From Albidovulum sediminicola (GTDB lineage: Bacteria > Pseudomonadota > Alphaproteobacteria > Rhodobacterales > Rhodobacteraceae): a stretch of DNA of 64,000 bases. The stretch lies in assembly GCF_025751575.1 (NCBI RefSeq), contig NZ_JAOWLA010000006.1, positions 155,190-219,189 on the forward strand, given 5' to 3'. Positions 36,486 through 45,679 of this stretch are shown piece by piece. The translations under genes were made by a program, and so were the position numbers. The notes beneath the pieces were generated by a model. That model was given only the letters and a program-made list of their open reading frames with translations. It did no database searches and was not told the DNA's origin. Numbering within the stretch: the first letter of the stretch is position 1; each line of letters opens with the position of its first letter.

Positions 36486-38042
36486 ATGATGATCGAAGAA
36501 GCGACACGGCCATCCCGGTCCGGTGGGCGCGGGGCGCGGCGGGCGATGCGGGCGGCGCCGGATTTCGAGATGTTGCCGGCGCTGAAGCGCGGCATTCCCG
36601 AGTGCGAGGTCATGGACCCCGCCCGTGTCGAACAGATCGACGAGGCCTCGATGGCGATCCTCGAAGACGTCGGCGTCATCTTCCGCGACGATATCGCGCT
36701 GGAGGACTGGCGCCGCGCCGGCGCGGACGTGCGGGGCGAGCGGGTCCACCTGGACCGCGGGCTGGTGCGCGAACTGATTGCCTCGATCCCCTCGGGCTGG
36801 ACCTACCGGGCGCGCAACGCAGGCCGCAGCCTGCCCTTCGGCGGCAAGCACTCGATCTTCGTGCCGATGACGGGCGCGCCCTTCCTGCGCGATCTGGACG
36901 ACGTGCGCCGTTGGCCGACGGTTGCGGACCTGAACATGTTCCACAAGCTCAGCCACATGTCCCCGGCTCTGCACTCGACCGCGCACCACATCGTGGAGCC
37001 GATGGACATGAAGGTCAGCCACCGCCACCTTCACATCACCTATTCCTCGATGAAGTATTCCGACAAGACCTTCATGGGCATGACGACCTCCGGCAAGAAC
37101 GCCGAGGACGTGATGGACATGTGCGAGATCCTGTTCGGCCGTGACGTGATGGAGGAAACGCCCGTCACCACTGGCAACTGCAACGGCAACTCGCCGCTCG
37201 TCTGGGACGAGACGATGCTGTCGGCGATGCGCGCCTTCGTGAAGCGGCGCCAGCCGGTCCTGTGCTCGCCCTTCGTGCTGGGTGGCGCCAATACGCCCGC
37301 CTCGGTCGCGCCCGCCGTGGCGCAGCTGAACGCGGAGGCGCTGTCGGCGCTGGCCTACACCCAGGTCATCCGCAAGGGCGCCCCGGCGATCTATGGCCAT
37401 TACCTATCGACCGTCTCGATGAAATCGGGCGCGCCGATGGCGGGGACGCCGGAGATCAGCCTGATGAACTTCATGATCGGCCAGATGGCGCGGTTCTACG
37501 GCGTGCCCTGGCGGACCTCGAACCTTCTGGGCGGGGCCAAGACCTTCGACGCGCAGGCGGGTTATGAAAGCGCGATGACGATGAACGCGGTGCTGCACGC
37601 GGGCGCCAACTACATCTGGCACTCGGCGGGCTGGAACGAGGCGGGGATGCATTGCTCCGTCGCCAAGTTCGTGGTCGACGCCGAGATGTGCGCGATGGGC
37701 TACCGCATGGCGGAAGGACCTCGCTGGGACGACTTCGACCTTGCCATGCAGGCGGTGCGCGACGTCGGCCCCGGCGGGCATTACCTGGGCCACCCCCATA
37801 CGCTGGAAAACTTCGAGCGCGCCTTCTTCATGCCGAAGCTCTTCGACAACAACTCGATCGAACAGTGGCAGGCAGAGGGGGCGGTCGAGATCACCCAGCG
37901 CGCGCTGGACCACGCCAGGAAGCTCCTGCGGGACTACGAGGAGCCGAAGCTCGACGAGGGCATCGACGAGGCGCTGCGCGACTACATCGCAAGGCGCGAA
38001 CGCGAAATCCCCGCCGAGGACGCGCTGAATACCGAGTTCTAG
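36486..38042 (+). CDS. MttB-family methyltransferase, non-pyrrolysine
   Basis: This 518-residue protein belongs to the trimethylamine methyltransferase (MttB) superfamily, which takes a methyl group from a quaternary or tertiary amine and passes it to a corrinoid protein or other acceptor. It is read through without an in-frame amber codon, so it is a non-Pyl member of the glycine betaine or related class. Conserved blocks are MSPALHSTAHHIVEPMDM, VLCSPFVLGGANTPASVAPA and PWRTSNLLGGAKTFDAQAGY. No corrinoid protein or methyl acceptor is adjacent. GGAG precedes the ATG. Confidence 0.88.
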   Translation: MMIEEATRPSRSGGRGARRAMRAAPDFEMLPALKRGIPECEVMDPARVEQIDEASMAILEDVGVIFRDDIALEDWRRAGADVRGERVHLDRGLVRELIASIPSGWTYRARNAGRSLPFGGKHSIFVPMTGAPFLRDLDDVRRWPTVADLNMFHKLSHMSPALHSTAHHIVEPMDMKVSHRHLHITYSSMKYSDKTFMGMTTSGKNAEDVMDMCEILFGRDVMEETPVTTGNCNGNSPLVWDETMLSAMRAFVKRRQPVLCSPFVLGGANTPASVAPAVAQLNAEALSALAYTQVIRKGAPAIYGHYLSTVSMKSGAPMAGTPEISLMNFMIGQMARFYGVPWRTSNLLGGAKTFDAQAGYESAMTMNAVLHAGANYIWHSAGWNEAGMHCSVAKFVVDAEMCAMGYRMAEGPRWDDFDLAMQAVRDVGPGGHYLGHPHTLENFERAFFMPKLFDNNSIEQWQAEGAVEITQRALDHARKLLRDYEEPKLDEGIDEALRDYIARREREIPAEDALNTEF

Positions 38043-38088
38043 GGCGGGGGCCCTCATTGCCGCAGCAACGATGGTTCCACAATTGAAA

Positions 38089-38109
38089 CGGGCGCCCCTC
38101 GGGCGCCCG
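38089..38109 (+). terminator. Hairpin terminator after the MttB-family gene
   Basis: CGGGCGCC and GGCGCCCG form an 8-bp stem with a 5-base loop, followed by GATGTCTTTG. It lies between two convergent genes. The T-run is weak, so termination efficiency is uncertain. Confidence 0.6.
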
Positions 38110-38162
38110 ATGTCTTTGTCAAAGATCGCCGTCGCGGGGCCTTTGGCCCCGCGCCATCGCGC

Positions 38163-38474
38163 TCAGTGCGTCCAGGCGCCCTTGCGGTCGGTGGCGAAGT
38201 TTTCGCCGTAGCCGCGAACGCGGATGTTCGGGGCGCGCTTGTGGGGGGCGGCGACGGTGACGTCGATCCCGCGCTCACGCGCGTAGGCTTCTGCCGCCTC
38301 ACGGCTGTCGAAGCGCAGGCGGACCTGGTTCTGGGTGTCCGAAGATCCGGTCCAGCCCATCAGCGGGTCGATCTCACGCGCCTCGGCCTGTGGGAATTCC
38401 AGCAGCCAGACCTTGGTCTTGCCGGTACCGGACTGCATGGCATTGCGGGCCGGCTGATAGATACGCGCGCGCAT
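38163..38474 (-). CDS. NADH dehydrogenase accessory protein, NDUFS4/ETC complex I family
   Basis: This 103-residue protein matches the NDUFS4 (18-kDa, AQDQ) family: [40 protein letters not shown] and [16 protein letters not shown], ending [15 protein letters not shown]. In alphaproteobacteria it is a supernumerary complex I subunit shared with mitochondria. It is divergent from uvrB. Confidence 0.92.
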   Translation of the reverse strand: MRARIYQPARNAMQSGTGKTKVWLLEFPQAEAREIDPLMGWTGSSDTQNQVRLRFDSREAAEAYARERGIDVTVAAPHKRAPNIRVRGYGENFATDRKGAWTH

Positions 38475-38605
38475 GGGGCACCTCCGAGCTGTCGGCCCCT
38501 TATCAAAGATGTTCGCGGGAACCGCAAGGGTTCTCAGACCTCCGAAGACACCTTGAACCGGAACAAAAAGTGATCAACTCTGTCGGATCGCGAAGGGATT
38601 CGACC

Positions 38606-40783
38606 ATGCCGCACAACAACACCAACATGCCGATGCATCGCCCCGAGGTGCTGACCCGGCCGAAGCTGGAAGGCGGGCGGCGGTTCGTGATGAAGACCGA
38701 CTTCGCGCCCGCGGGCGACCAGCCGACGGCGATCGCCGAACTGGCCGCGGGCGTGTTCTCGGGCGAACGCGATCAGGTGCTGCTGGGCGCGACCGGCACC
38801 GGCAAGACCTTCACCATGGCTAAGGTGATCGAGGAAACCCAGCGGCCGGCGATCATCCTGGCGCCCAACAAGACGCTGGCCGCCCAGCTTTACGGCGAAT
38901 TCAAGGGCTTCTTCCCCGACAACGCGGTCGAGTACTTCGTCAGCTACTACGACTACTACCAGCCCGAGGCCTATGTGGCCCGGACCGACACCTATATCGA
39001 GAAGGAAAGCCAGATCAACGAACAGATCGACCGGATGCGCCACTCGGCCACCCGGGCGCTTCTGGAGCGGGACGATGTGATCATCGTGGCCTCCGTCTCG
39101 TGCATCTACGGCATCGGCTCGGTCGAGACCTATTCGGCGATGACCCAGGACATGGCCGTGGGCGGGCTTTACGACCAGCGCAAGTTCCTGGCCGAACTGG
39201 TGGCCCAGCAATACCGCCGCCTGGACGCGGCCTTCCAGCGCGGGGCGTTCCGGGTCAAGGGCGACACGGTGGACCTTTGGCCCGCCCACCTTGAAGACCG
39301 CGCCTGGCGCTTTTCCTTCTTCGGGGAGGAGTTGGAGGCGATCACCGAGTTCGATCCCCTGACCGGGACCAAGACCGACAGTTTCGAGAAAATCCGCATC
39401 TATGCCAACAGCCACTACGTCACCCCGCGCCCGACGCTGCAGCAAGCCATCATCGGCATCCGCAAGGAGCTTGCGCTGCGGCTGAAGCAACTGACCGATG
39501 AGGGCAAGCTTCTGGAGGCGCAGCGGCTGGAGCAGCGCTGCAACTTCGACCTGGAGATGCTGGAGGCGACTGGCGTCTGCAACGGGATCGAGAACTATTC
39601 ACGCTACCTGACCGGCCGAGCGCCGGGCGAACCGCCCCCTACGCTGTTCGAGTTCATCCCCGACCACGCCATCGTCTTCGCCGACGAAAGCCATGTCTCG
39701 GTCCCCCAGATCGGCGGCATGTACCGGGGCGACTACCGGCGCAAGTTTACACTGGCCGAACACGGGTTCCGGCTGCCTTCCTGCATGGACAACCGACCAC
39801 TGAAGTTCGAGGAATGGGACGCGATGCGCCCACAATCGGTCTTCGTCTCGGCCACCCCCGCCGCGTGGGAGATGGAGCAGGCGGGCGGTGTCTTCACCGA
39901 ACAGGTCATCCGCCCCACCGGGCTTCTCGACCCCGAGGTGGAGATCCGCCCCGTCGAGACCCAGGTCGACGATCTTCTGGACGAGGTGCGCAAGGTCGCG
40001 GCCAAGGGCTACCGCACGCTGGTCACGACGCTGACCAAGCGCATGGCCGAGGACCTGACGGAATACATGCACGAACAGGGCATCCGCGTGCGCTACATGC
40101 ATTCCGACATCGACACGATCGAACGGATCGAGATCCTGCGCGACCTGCGTCTGGGCGCCTTCGACGTGCTCGTCGGCATCAACCTGCTGCGCGAGGGCCT
40201 CGACATCCCCGAATGCGGGCTGGTCGCGATCCTCGACGCGGACAAGGAGGGGTTCCTGCGCTCCGAAACCTCGCTGATCCAGACGATCGGCCGGGCCGCG
40301 CGCAACGCCGAAGGCCGGGTCATCATGTATGCCGACCGCGTGACCGGCAGCATGGAGCGCGCCTTGGCCGAAACCAACCGGCGGCGCGAGAAGCAGGTCG
40401 CCTACAACCTTGAGCACGGGATCACGCCGGCGACGGTCAAGAAGAACGTCGAGGATATTCTTGCGGGCCTCTACAAGGGCGACACCGACCAGTCGCGCGT
40501 CACCGCCAAGGTTGACCGCCCGATGGCGGGGGCGAACCTGGCGGCGCATCTTGACGCGCTGCGGCTCCAGATGCGCAAGGCGGCCGAGAACCTGGAGTTC
40601 GAGGAGGCGGCGCGGCTGCGCGACGAGATCAAGCGGCTTGAGGCCGTCGAACTCGCTGTCGCCGACGATCCGCTTGCCCGTCAGTCCGCCGTGGACGAGG
40701 CGGTGGAGGCCGCGGTCAAATCCTCCGGCCGTTCGACCGCCGGGCGGGCAGGGCAGAGGGGGGGCAAGCGGAGGCGGGGGTAG
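38606..40783 (+). CDS. uvrB: Excinuclease ABC subunit B
   Basis: This 725-residue helicase-like subunit of nucleotide excision repair has Walker A GATGTGKT, the beta-hairpin region [20 protein letters not shown], the helicase motifs [20 protein letters not shown] and [14 protein letters not shown], and a C-terminal UvrB/UvrC motif [18 protein letters not shown]. The ATG at 38606 ([20 protein letters not shown]) gives the standard start. It is transcribed alone. Confidence 0.97.
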   Translation: MPHNNTNMPMHRPEVLTRPKLEGGRRFVMKTDFAPAGDQPTAIAELAAGVFSGERDQVLLGATGTGKTFTMAKVIEETQRPAIILAPNKTLAAQLYGEFKGFFPDNAVEYFVSYYDYYQPEAYVARTDTYIEKESQINEQIDRMRHSATRALLERDDVIIVASVSCIYGIGSVETYSAMTQDMAVGGLYDQRKFLAELVAQQYRRLDAAFQRGAFRVKGDTVDLWPAHLEDRAWRFSFFGEELEAITEFDPLTGTKTDSFEKIRIYANSHYVTPRPTLQQAIIGIRKELALRLKQLTDEGKLLEAQRLEQRCNFDLEMLEATGVCNGIENYSRYLTGRAPGEPPPTLFEFIPDHAIVFADESHVSVPQIGGMYRGDYRRKFTLAEHGFRLPSCMDNRPLKFEEWDAMRPQSVFVSATPAAWEMEQAGGVFTEQVIRPTGLLDPEVEIRPVETQVDDLLDEVRKVAAKGYRTLVTTLTKRMAEDLTEYMHEQGIRVRYMHSDIDTIERIEILRDLRLGAFDVLVGINLLREGLDIPECGLVAILDADKEGFLRSETSLIQTIGRAARNAEGRVIMYADRVTGSMERALAETNRRREKQVAYNLEHGITPATVKKNVEDILAGLYKGDTDQSRVTAKVDRPMAGANLAAHLDALRLQMRKAAENLEFEEAARLRDEIKRLEAVELAVADDPLARQSAVDEAVEAAVKSSGRSTAGRAGQRGGKRRRG

Positions 40784-41010
40784 GGCGCCAGCCGGCACCG
40801 GACCCGCACCAACGGCACCTACCCTGCGCCGCGAACACGCCCCGGATCGACATCTCGCGGCGCCGGGCTGGGCTGCGCCGAGAATCCAGCCCGCCAGATG
40901 GCCCTAGTTCTGCCGAACTTTCCTCCGATAACGCGCTTGCTTTGTGTGGGCGCACGGCCTTCGATGGCCGGACGATTGAGCCCCGGATTCGATGCAGGTT
41001 GAGAGGATAG

Positions 41011-41475
41011 ATGTTCAGGAAAGTTGTTTTGATCGCGCTATCGGCGATATCCGTGTCAGGTTGCGAAGTCGCCGTCATGGCGGAGGCCGAGAAGAACCAG
41101 GGCCAAATGACCAGTATGTTCGAGATCACGTTCCCCGCAACGATGCTTGTGGCCTTCGATGGCGGCACGGAGGAGCTTCTGGACGGCAAGTTGATTGGCC
41201 ATGCCAACGGAAGCGCCAAGTATGACCTGACCGGACCGGTTTGGGGGCATTGCACGGGTGGGTTCACGAAGGCCGGAATAAGCACGCTCGAATGCGAGAA
41301 CGGTATGAAGATCACCGTGGATATCGGGCCCCAGAAGCCCAAGATGTCGGGGGTGAACGTCGTTTCCGGGACCGCGCTAGGCGTGGCGTTCGTGTCGGCC
41401 TTCGGGTGGGGCAACGACGCAAACGAAGGCGCTGTCCGGGCCGCGGTCAAGAGCCACCCAGCATCGGCGACATAA
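41011..41475 (+). CDS. Predicted lipoprotein of unknown function
   Basis: This 154-residue protein has a short signal sequence with a lipobox (ISVSGC), so it would be lipid-anchored at Cys 18. The mature part contains FEITFPATMLVAFDGGTEEL and GPVWGHCTGGFTKAG, and no domain I recognise. Base composition is a little less GC-rich than its neighbours. The 227 bp between uvrB and this gene hold no clear gene. Confidence 0.7.
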   Translation: MFRKVVLIALSAISVSGCEVAVMAEAEKNQGQMTSMFEITFPATMLVAFDGGTEELLDGKLIGHANGSAKYDLTGPVWGHCTGGFTKAGISTLECENGMKITVDIGPQKPKMSGVNVVSGTALGVAFVSAFGWGNDANEGAVRAAVKSHPASAT

Positions 41476-41620
41476 GGAATACTCAGGCTGTTGGCTGCGG
41501 GAAGCGGAGGTGGCAAAAGCCGTTCGGCAGGCGCAAATATGGCCCGCAAGGCGCATGATCTGTCCCGCCATTGAGGCCATCTGCCAATCATGCGGCGTAA
41601 GTCATTGATTGGGTGGGGAG

Positions 41621-41704
41621 TGGTGGGCGACCCTGGAATCGAACCAGGCGTGGGTCTCCCCGGCGGAGTTACAGTCCGCTGCCGCACCTTGCAGCCCGTC
41701 GCCC
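41621..41704 (-). tRNA. tRNA-Tyr (anticodon GTA)
   Basis: The minus strand folds as a class II tRNA: acceptor GGGCGAC/GTCGCCC with discriminator A and encoded CCA, anticodon stem GCGGA/TCCGC around CTGTAAC, a long variable arm, and T-arm CCTGG-TTCGATT-CCAGG. The GTA anticodon reads tyrosine. It lies antisense to the leader of the rlmB-like gene. Confidence 0.95.
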
Positions 41705-41843
41705 TTGGCCGCATCTTTCGAAGCGGCGCGAGGCGGTGGATAGCGCTCCGCCCGCTGTGCGTCAACCGCAAAATGGGGCCTTCGCGCGCAAAGGCTTGCC
41801 AGCCGCCGCAGCCCGTGTCAGAGCGGGTCGAAAGGGGACTGAC

Positions 41844-42641
41844 ATGGCCGGACAAAAGACCAAAAAGCCCAAGTGGGTGATCGAAAAAGAACGCTCGCGC
41901 CGGGCTTCGGCGGCCGAGACGGTCTGGCTTTTCGGACTTCATGCGGTGCGTGACGCGCTCGGCAACCCGATGCGCGACAAGCTTCGCCTCGTGCTGACGA
42001 AGAACGCGGCCGACCGCCTTGGCGCGGCGGTGACGGAATCGGGCCTGACCCCCGAGATCGTGGATGCCCGCAGCTTCGACAGCCATGTGCCGATCGACGC
42101 TGAGAGCGTCCATCAGGGCGCGGCACTGGAGGTCCGGCCGCTGGACTGGGGCAAGCTTGCTGATATTTGCGCGCCGGGGCGGGACCAACCCCTCGTCTTG
42201 CTGCTCGACCGGGTGACGGACCCGCATAACGTCGGCGCCATCCTGCGTTCGGCCGAGGTTTTCGGCGCGCGCGCCGTGATCGCGCCGCACCGCCATTCCG
42301 CCCCCGAGACCGGGGCGCTTGCCAAGACCGCGAGCGGCGCGCTGGAGCGCCAGCCCTATGTCCGCGTCGGCAACCTGGCCGAGGCGATGGAGGCGCTGAA
42401 GGCGATGGGCTACGTGCTCCTGGGCCTCGACGGGGAGGCCGAGGGTATGCTGGCCGAAACGCTTGCAGGTCTGGGCGATCGGCCCGTGGGGCTGGTCCTG
42501 GGCGCCGAAGGGCCGGGGCTTCGCGACAAGACGCGCGAGACCTGCGACGCGCTGGTGAAGATCCCCTTCGCGGGTGGCTTCGGGTCGCTCAATGTTTCAA
42601 ACGCCGCGGCGGTCGCGCTTTACGCCGCGCGCACCCGGTAA
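41844..42641 (+). CDS. rlmB: 23S rRNA 2'-O-methyltransferase, RlmB/TrmH family
   Basis: This 265-residue SPOUT methyltransferase modifies a ribose in 23S rRNA. It has the three SpoU motifs: RVTDPHNVGAILRSAEVFGA, LVLGAEGPGLRDKTRETCD and the knot KIPFAGGFGSLNVSNAAAVA. An N-terminal substrate-binding domain (about 30-100) is present. The ATG at 41844 follows AAAGGGGA. It is immediately downstream of, and opposite to, tRNA-Tyr. Confidence 0.92.
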   Translation: MAGQKTKKPKWVIEKERSRRASAAETVWLFGLHAVRDALGNPMRDKLRLVLTKNAADRLGAAVTESGLTPEIVDARSFDSHVPIDAESVHQGAALEVRPLDWGKLADICAPGRDQPLVLLLDRVTDPHNVGAILRSAEVFGARAVIAPHRHSAPETGALAKTASGALERQPYVRVGNLAEAMEALKAMGYVLLGLDGEAEGMLAETLAGLGDRPVGLVLGAEGPGLRDKTRETCDALVKIPFAGGFGSLNVSNAAAVALYAARTR

Positions 42642-42759
42642 CGGCGGCGCACTGGCCTTCACGCTTTCGGGAGAGCGGTTTTCAACGCGCCTGCGCGATG
42701 GCATGTTGACAGGCGGAAAGGCGGGGCCCCATCAGGCCCGGCGAAGAACGGAGAAAGAG

Positions 42760-43221
42760 ATGCGCGCCAGCCGTCGTGCCATTCTGGCGGCAATGATCAT
42801 GATCCCGGTCGTGGGATCGATCCTGCGGCCCGCCTTGGCGGAGGAGCCTGCCGTCTATGCGCCTGCGGGCGTGGCGCTGGGGGGCTACGATGTCGTTGCC
42901 TATTTCACCAAGGGCCAGCCCATGATGGGCTCTGAGGCGTTCGAGATCATGTGGCACGGGGCCATGTGGCGCTTCGTCTCCGCCGAATCGCTGATGGAGT
43001 TCGAGATGAACCCGGCGGCCTTCGCACCGCAATACGGCGGCTATTGTGCTTATTCGGTTTCACAAGGCGCGGTCGCCTCGTCCATGCCCAAGGCATTCCT
43101 GCTGCGCGACGGCAAGCTCTACCTCGGCCATAACATGGAGGCCCTGGAACTGTTGAGCCAAGATCTGGCGGCGAACATCGCGCGCGCCGACGCGCATTGG
43201 CCCGCCGTGATCGGTCGCTGA
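42760..43221 (+). CDS. Exported YHS-domain protein
   Basis: This 153-residue protein has a signal peptide (MRASRRAILAAMIMIPVVGS) and a YHS-like domain with LGGYDVVAYFTKGQPMMGSE, WRFVSAESLMEFEMNPAAFA and PQYGGYCAYSVSQG. YHS domains often bind metals; the function here is unknown. GGAGAAAGAG precedes the ATG. It lies 118 bp after the rlmB-like gene. Confidence 0.85.
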   Translation: MRASRRAILAAMIMIPVVGSILRPALAEEPAVYAPAGVALGGYDVVAYFTKGQPMMGSEAFEIMWHGAMWRFVSAESLMEFEMNPAAFAPQYGGYCAYSVSQGAVASSMPKAFLLRDGKLYLGHNMEALELLSQDLAANIARADAHWPAVIGR

Positions 43222-43336
43222 CGATCACATTATGGCGATGGGTCTTTAATAATCCTGCAAAGATGCCAATATATCACTATCGAAGCACGGCTACGGAACT
43301 GCCGAGCTTCAGTTCACTGTCCCTCGTTCCGCGACT

Positions 43337-43368
43337 GGCGCCCGACCCCTTGGATCGGGCGCCTTTTT
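43337..43368 (+). terminator. Intrinsic terminator after the YHS gene
   Basis: GGCGCCCGA and TCGGGCGCC form a 9-bp stem with a 9-base loop followed by five T. It lies between the YHS and CoA-binding genes and separates their transcripts, although its end is only 18 bp from the next start. Confidence 0.85.
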
Positions 43369-43385
43369 CTGGCACGGGGTGCCGT

Positions 43386-43862
43386 ATGCCCGATTATTCC
43401 GATCGATTCCTGACCCAGACGCTCAAGATGGTGCGCACCATCGCCATGGTGGGCTTTTCGCCCAACCCGGTGCGGCCGTCCTATTTCGTGGCCCGCTACC
43501 TTGGTCTGAAGGGCTACCGGGTGATTCCCATCAATCCCGGCCATGCGGGCGAACGGGTGCTGGGCGAGGTGATCCACGCCGACCTCGCCTCGATCCCGAA
43601 GGATATCCGGGTGGACATGGTCGACATCTTCCGCCGGCCCGAGGCAGTGCCCGCCATCGTCGAGACGGCGCTGGCGGAACTGCCGCATCTGAAGGTGGTC
43701 TGGATGCAGATCGGGGTCGAGAACGCGGAAGCCGCGGCGATGGCGGAAGCGCGCGGGCTGCGCGTGATCCAGAACCGCTGCCCCAAGATCGAGTATCAGC
43801 GGCTGTTCGGCGAGCTGCGCATGGGCGGTTTCGCAACAGGGCTCATTTCCGCGAAACTCTGA
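43386..43862 (+). CDS. CoA-binding domain protein (YccU type)
   Basis: This 158-residue Rossmann-fold protein resembles the CoA-binding domain of succinyl-CoA synthetase (YccU family): IAMVGFSPNPVRPSYFVARY, GYRVIPINPGHAGERVLGEV, VDIFRRPEAVPAIVETAL and VIQNRCPKIEY. The domain is known; the physiological role is not. The upstream region up to the terminator is too short for a full promoter, so it may depend on read-through or a promoter overlapping the hairpin. Confidence 0.85.
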   Translation: MPDYSDRFLTQTLKMVRTIAMVGFSPNPVRPSYFVARYLGLKGYRVIPINPGHAGERVLGEVIHADLASIPKDIRVDMVDIFRRPEAVPAIVETALAELPHLKVVWMQIGVENAEAAAMAEARGLRVIQNRCPKIEYQRLFGELRMGGFATGLISAKL

Positions 43863-43928
43863 TGCGGCGGGTGTTGGGCGGGCACCGTCCGCGGGGGGAT
43901 CGACCCCCCTTGGCCGGACGGCCTGGCG

Positions 43929-43975
43929 GCCGCGCCTCCGGCGGGAGTATTTGGGCCAGACTGAAAGAGCGGAGG
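43929..43975. repeat. Possible dispersed intergenic repeat
   Basis: The segment with GCCTCCGGCGGGAGTATTTG followed by an ACTGAAAGAGCGGAG tail resembles a short GC-rich repeat that I recall near gene ends in Rhodobacteraceae genomes. Only one copy is visible here, so identification is by memory, not by comparison. It follows the CoA-binding gene and precedes the end of hisE on the other strand. Confidence 0.35.
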
Positions 43976-43976
43976 G

Positions 43977-44288
43977 TCAGCCCCGCGACGCCTTTTCGGC
44001 GATGCCCGACGTGCCTTCGCGGCGGGCGAGTTCGGCGAGAACGTCGTCAAGGGCGACATCACGCGCGGCGAGCATCACGAGCAGGTGGTAGAGAACGTCG
44101 GCCGCCTCGGACGTGAGGCGCGCGCGGTCGCCCTTGACCGCTTCGATGATGGCCTCGATCGCCTCTTCGCCGAATTTCTCGGCGCATTTTTCGGGCCCCT
44201 TGGCCAGAAGCTTCGCGGTCCAGGAGCTTTCGGGATCGGCGCCCTTGCGGGCGGTGATTGTGGCGGCGAGGCGTTCAAGCGGCGTCAA
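43977..44288 (-). CDS. hisE: Phosphoribosyl-ATP diphosphatase
   Basis: This 103-residue alpha-helical MazG-like pyrophosphatase catalyses step 2 of histidine synthesis. [20 protein letters not shown] and [15 protein letters not shown] carry the metal-binding acidic residues. The gene begins inside the 3' end of a YcxB-like gene (4-bp overlap) and is the last gene of the hisF group. Confidence 0.95.
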   Translation of the reverse strand: MTPLERLAATITARKGADPESSWTAKLLAKGPEKCAEKFGEEAIEAIIEAVKGDRARLTSEAADVLYHLLVMLAARDVALDDVLAELARREGTSGIAEKASRG

Positions 44289-44824
44289 GGCGCGGCTCCT
44301 CTGCTGGCGACCAACTGGGCGCGGAGCTCACTCAGCGTGTCCTGCTGATCGGTGGGGTCTCGGAAAGCGCGGGAAGGGATGGGGATGTAGTCCATCGCCC
44401 CGATCATGATCAGCAGGCCGTCCTTGCCGGGGATGATGTCGATAATCCCGGGCCAGAAGACGGTGCTGCGCGAGGTGGCGGAGGCGAGGGTGATCCCGTC
44501 CTCGGAGGTCGTCAGCGCGATTGCTCCGCTTCTGGTCGGCGCATCCGCCACGGCCTGCCAGAGCCGTTCGCGCCTTCGCCTCAGGGCCGCGAGAAGGAAG
44601 AGGTAGGCGGCACCGAAGATGACAAAGAACTCGAATCCTCGTGACCGGTAGCCGAGCCTGACCGCCAGGTGGGCCCCAAGGAGACCGATCGCCAGGATGA
44701 CGACGAAGAGCAATCCCGCATGGCGCAGGCCCCAGGGCATAAGGCGCCGCGTCAGCTGGCCGCAGGTGGCCTGGTGGTCGTAGCCGTCAAGCGTGAAGCT
44801 GAAGCTGCGCTCCGGTTGGCTCAT
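44285..44824 (-). CDS. Membrane protein of the YcxB-like type, between hisF and hisE
   Basis: This 179-residue protein has two hydrophobic helices ([20 protein letters not shown] and the following [18 protein letters not shown]) and a C-terminal YcxB-like domain ([20 protein letters not shown], then [10 protein letters not shown]). It overlaps hisF and hisE by four bases on either side and so is locked into the operon. Nothing in its sequence suggests a histidine enzyme. Function unknown. Confidence 0.7.
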   Translation of the reverse strand: MSQPERSFSFTLDGYDHQATCGQLTRRLMPWGLRHAGLLFVVILAIGLLGAHLAVRLGYRSRGFEFFVIFGAAYLFLLAALRRRRERLWQAVADAPTRSGAIALTTSEDGITLASATSRSTVFWPGIIDIIPGKDGLLIMIGAMDYIPIPSRAFRDPTDQQDTLSELRAQLVASRGAAP

Positions 44825-45582
44825 TCCAGCCTCATCGGGATGCCGGCGCGGGCCATGTGTTCCTTGGCCTCGCGGATGGTGTAGGTGCCGAAGTGGAAGA
44901 TGGATGCGGCGAGGACGGCCGAGGCATGGCCCTCGGTCACGCCCTCGGCAAGGTGGTCAAGCGTGCCGACGCCGCCCGAGGCGATCACCGGCAGGTCCAC
45001 CGCGTCGGCGATGGCGCGGGTGAGCGGGATGTTGAAGCCTGCGCGGGTGCCGTCGCGGTCCATCGAGGTCAGCAGAATCTCGCCCGCGCCCTTGGCCGCG
45101 ACGGTGCGCGCGAAGGCCACGGCGTCGATGCCGGTTGGGCGGCGCCCGCCGTGGGTGAAGATCTCCCACCGGCCGGGCGCCACCGTCTTGGCGTCGATCG
45201 CGACGACGATGCACTGCGACCCGAAGCGGTCGGCGGCCTCGGCCACGACGTCGGGGTTTGCGACGGCGGCGGAGTTGAAGCTGACCTTGTCGGCGCCCGC
45301 CAGAAGCAGCGCGCGTACGTCTTCGTGGCTGCGCACGCCGCCGCCCACGGTCAGCGGGATGTAGCATTGTTCCGCCGTGCGGGTCACGAGATCGAACATC
45401 GTGCCGCGGTTTTCATGCGTCGCGTGGATGTCGAGAAAGCAGAGCTCGTCTGCGCCGGCCGCGTCATAGGCCTTGGCGGCCTCCACCGGGTCGCCTGCGT
45501 CGATCAGGTCGACGAAGTTGACACCCTTGACCACGCGGCCATCGGCCACGTCGAGGCAGGGGATGATGCGGGTCTTGAGCAT
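44821..45582 (-). CDS. hisF: Imidazole glycerol phosphate synthase, cyclase subunit
   Basis: This 253-residue TIM-barrel subunit pairs with HisH and uses its ammonia to form imidazole glycerol phosphate and AICAR. It starts [20 protein letters not shown] and carries [20 protein letters not shown], the catalytic Asp in [11 protein letters not shown], and [18 protein letters not shown]. The ATG at 45582 has AAAGGA upstream. It starts its own group, cut off from hisA by an opposite-strand gene. Confidence 0.97.
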   Translation of the reverse strand: MLKTRIIPCLDVADGRVVKGVNFVDLIDAGDPVEAAKAYDAAGADELCFLDIHATHENRGTMFDLVTRTAEQCYIPLTVGGGVRSHEDVRALLLAGADKVSFNSAAVANPDVVAEAADRFGSQCIVVAIDAKTVAPGRWEIFTHGGRRPTGIDAVAFARTVAAKGAGEILLTSMDRDGTRAGFNIPLTRAIADAVDLPVIASGGVGTLDHLAEGVTEGHASAVLAASIFHFGTYTIREAKEHMARAGIPMRLE

Positions 45583-45679
45583 GGGGGAGGTCCTTTCGGC
45601 GCCTTGTCTAAACCGTATCCCGTGGCGCGCCAAGGGTTCCCCCCTCGCCACCGCCGGGAAATCGCGCTATGGCGCCGGG

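Noticed and set aside
35841..37400. 519-codon minus-strand open frame
   Set aside because: Mostly antisense to the MttB-family gene; no recognisable protein features.
36486..38042. Pyrrolysine-containing methyltransferase
   Set aside because: No in-frame TAG interrupts the gene and no pyl genes are visible.
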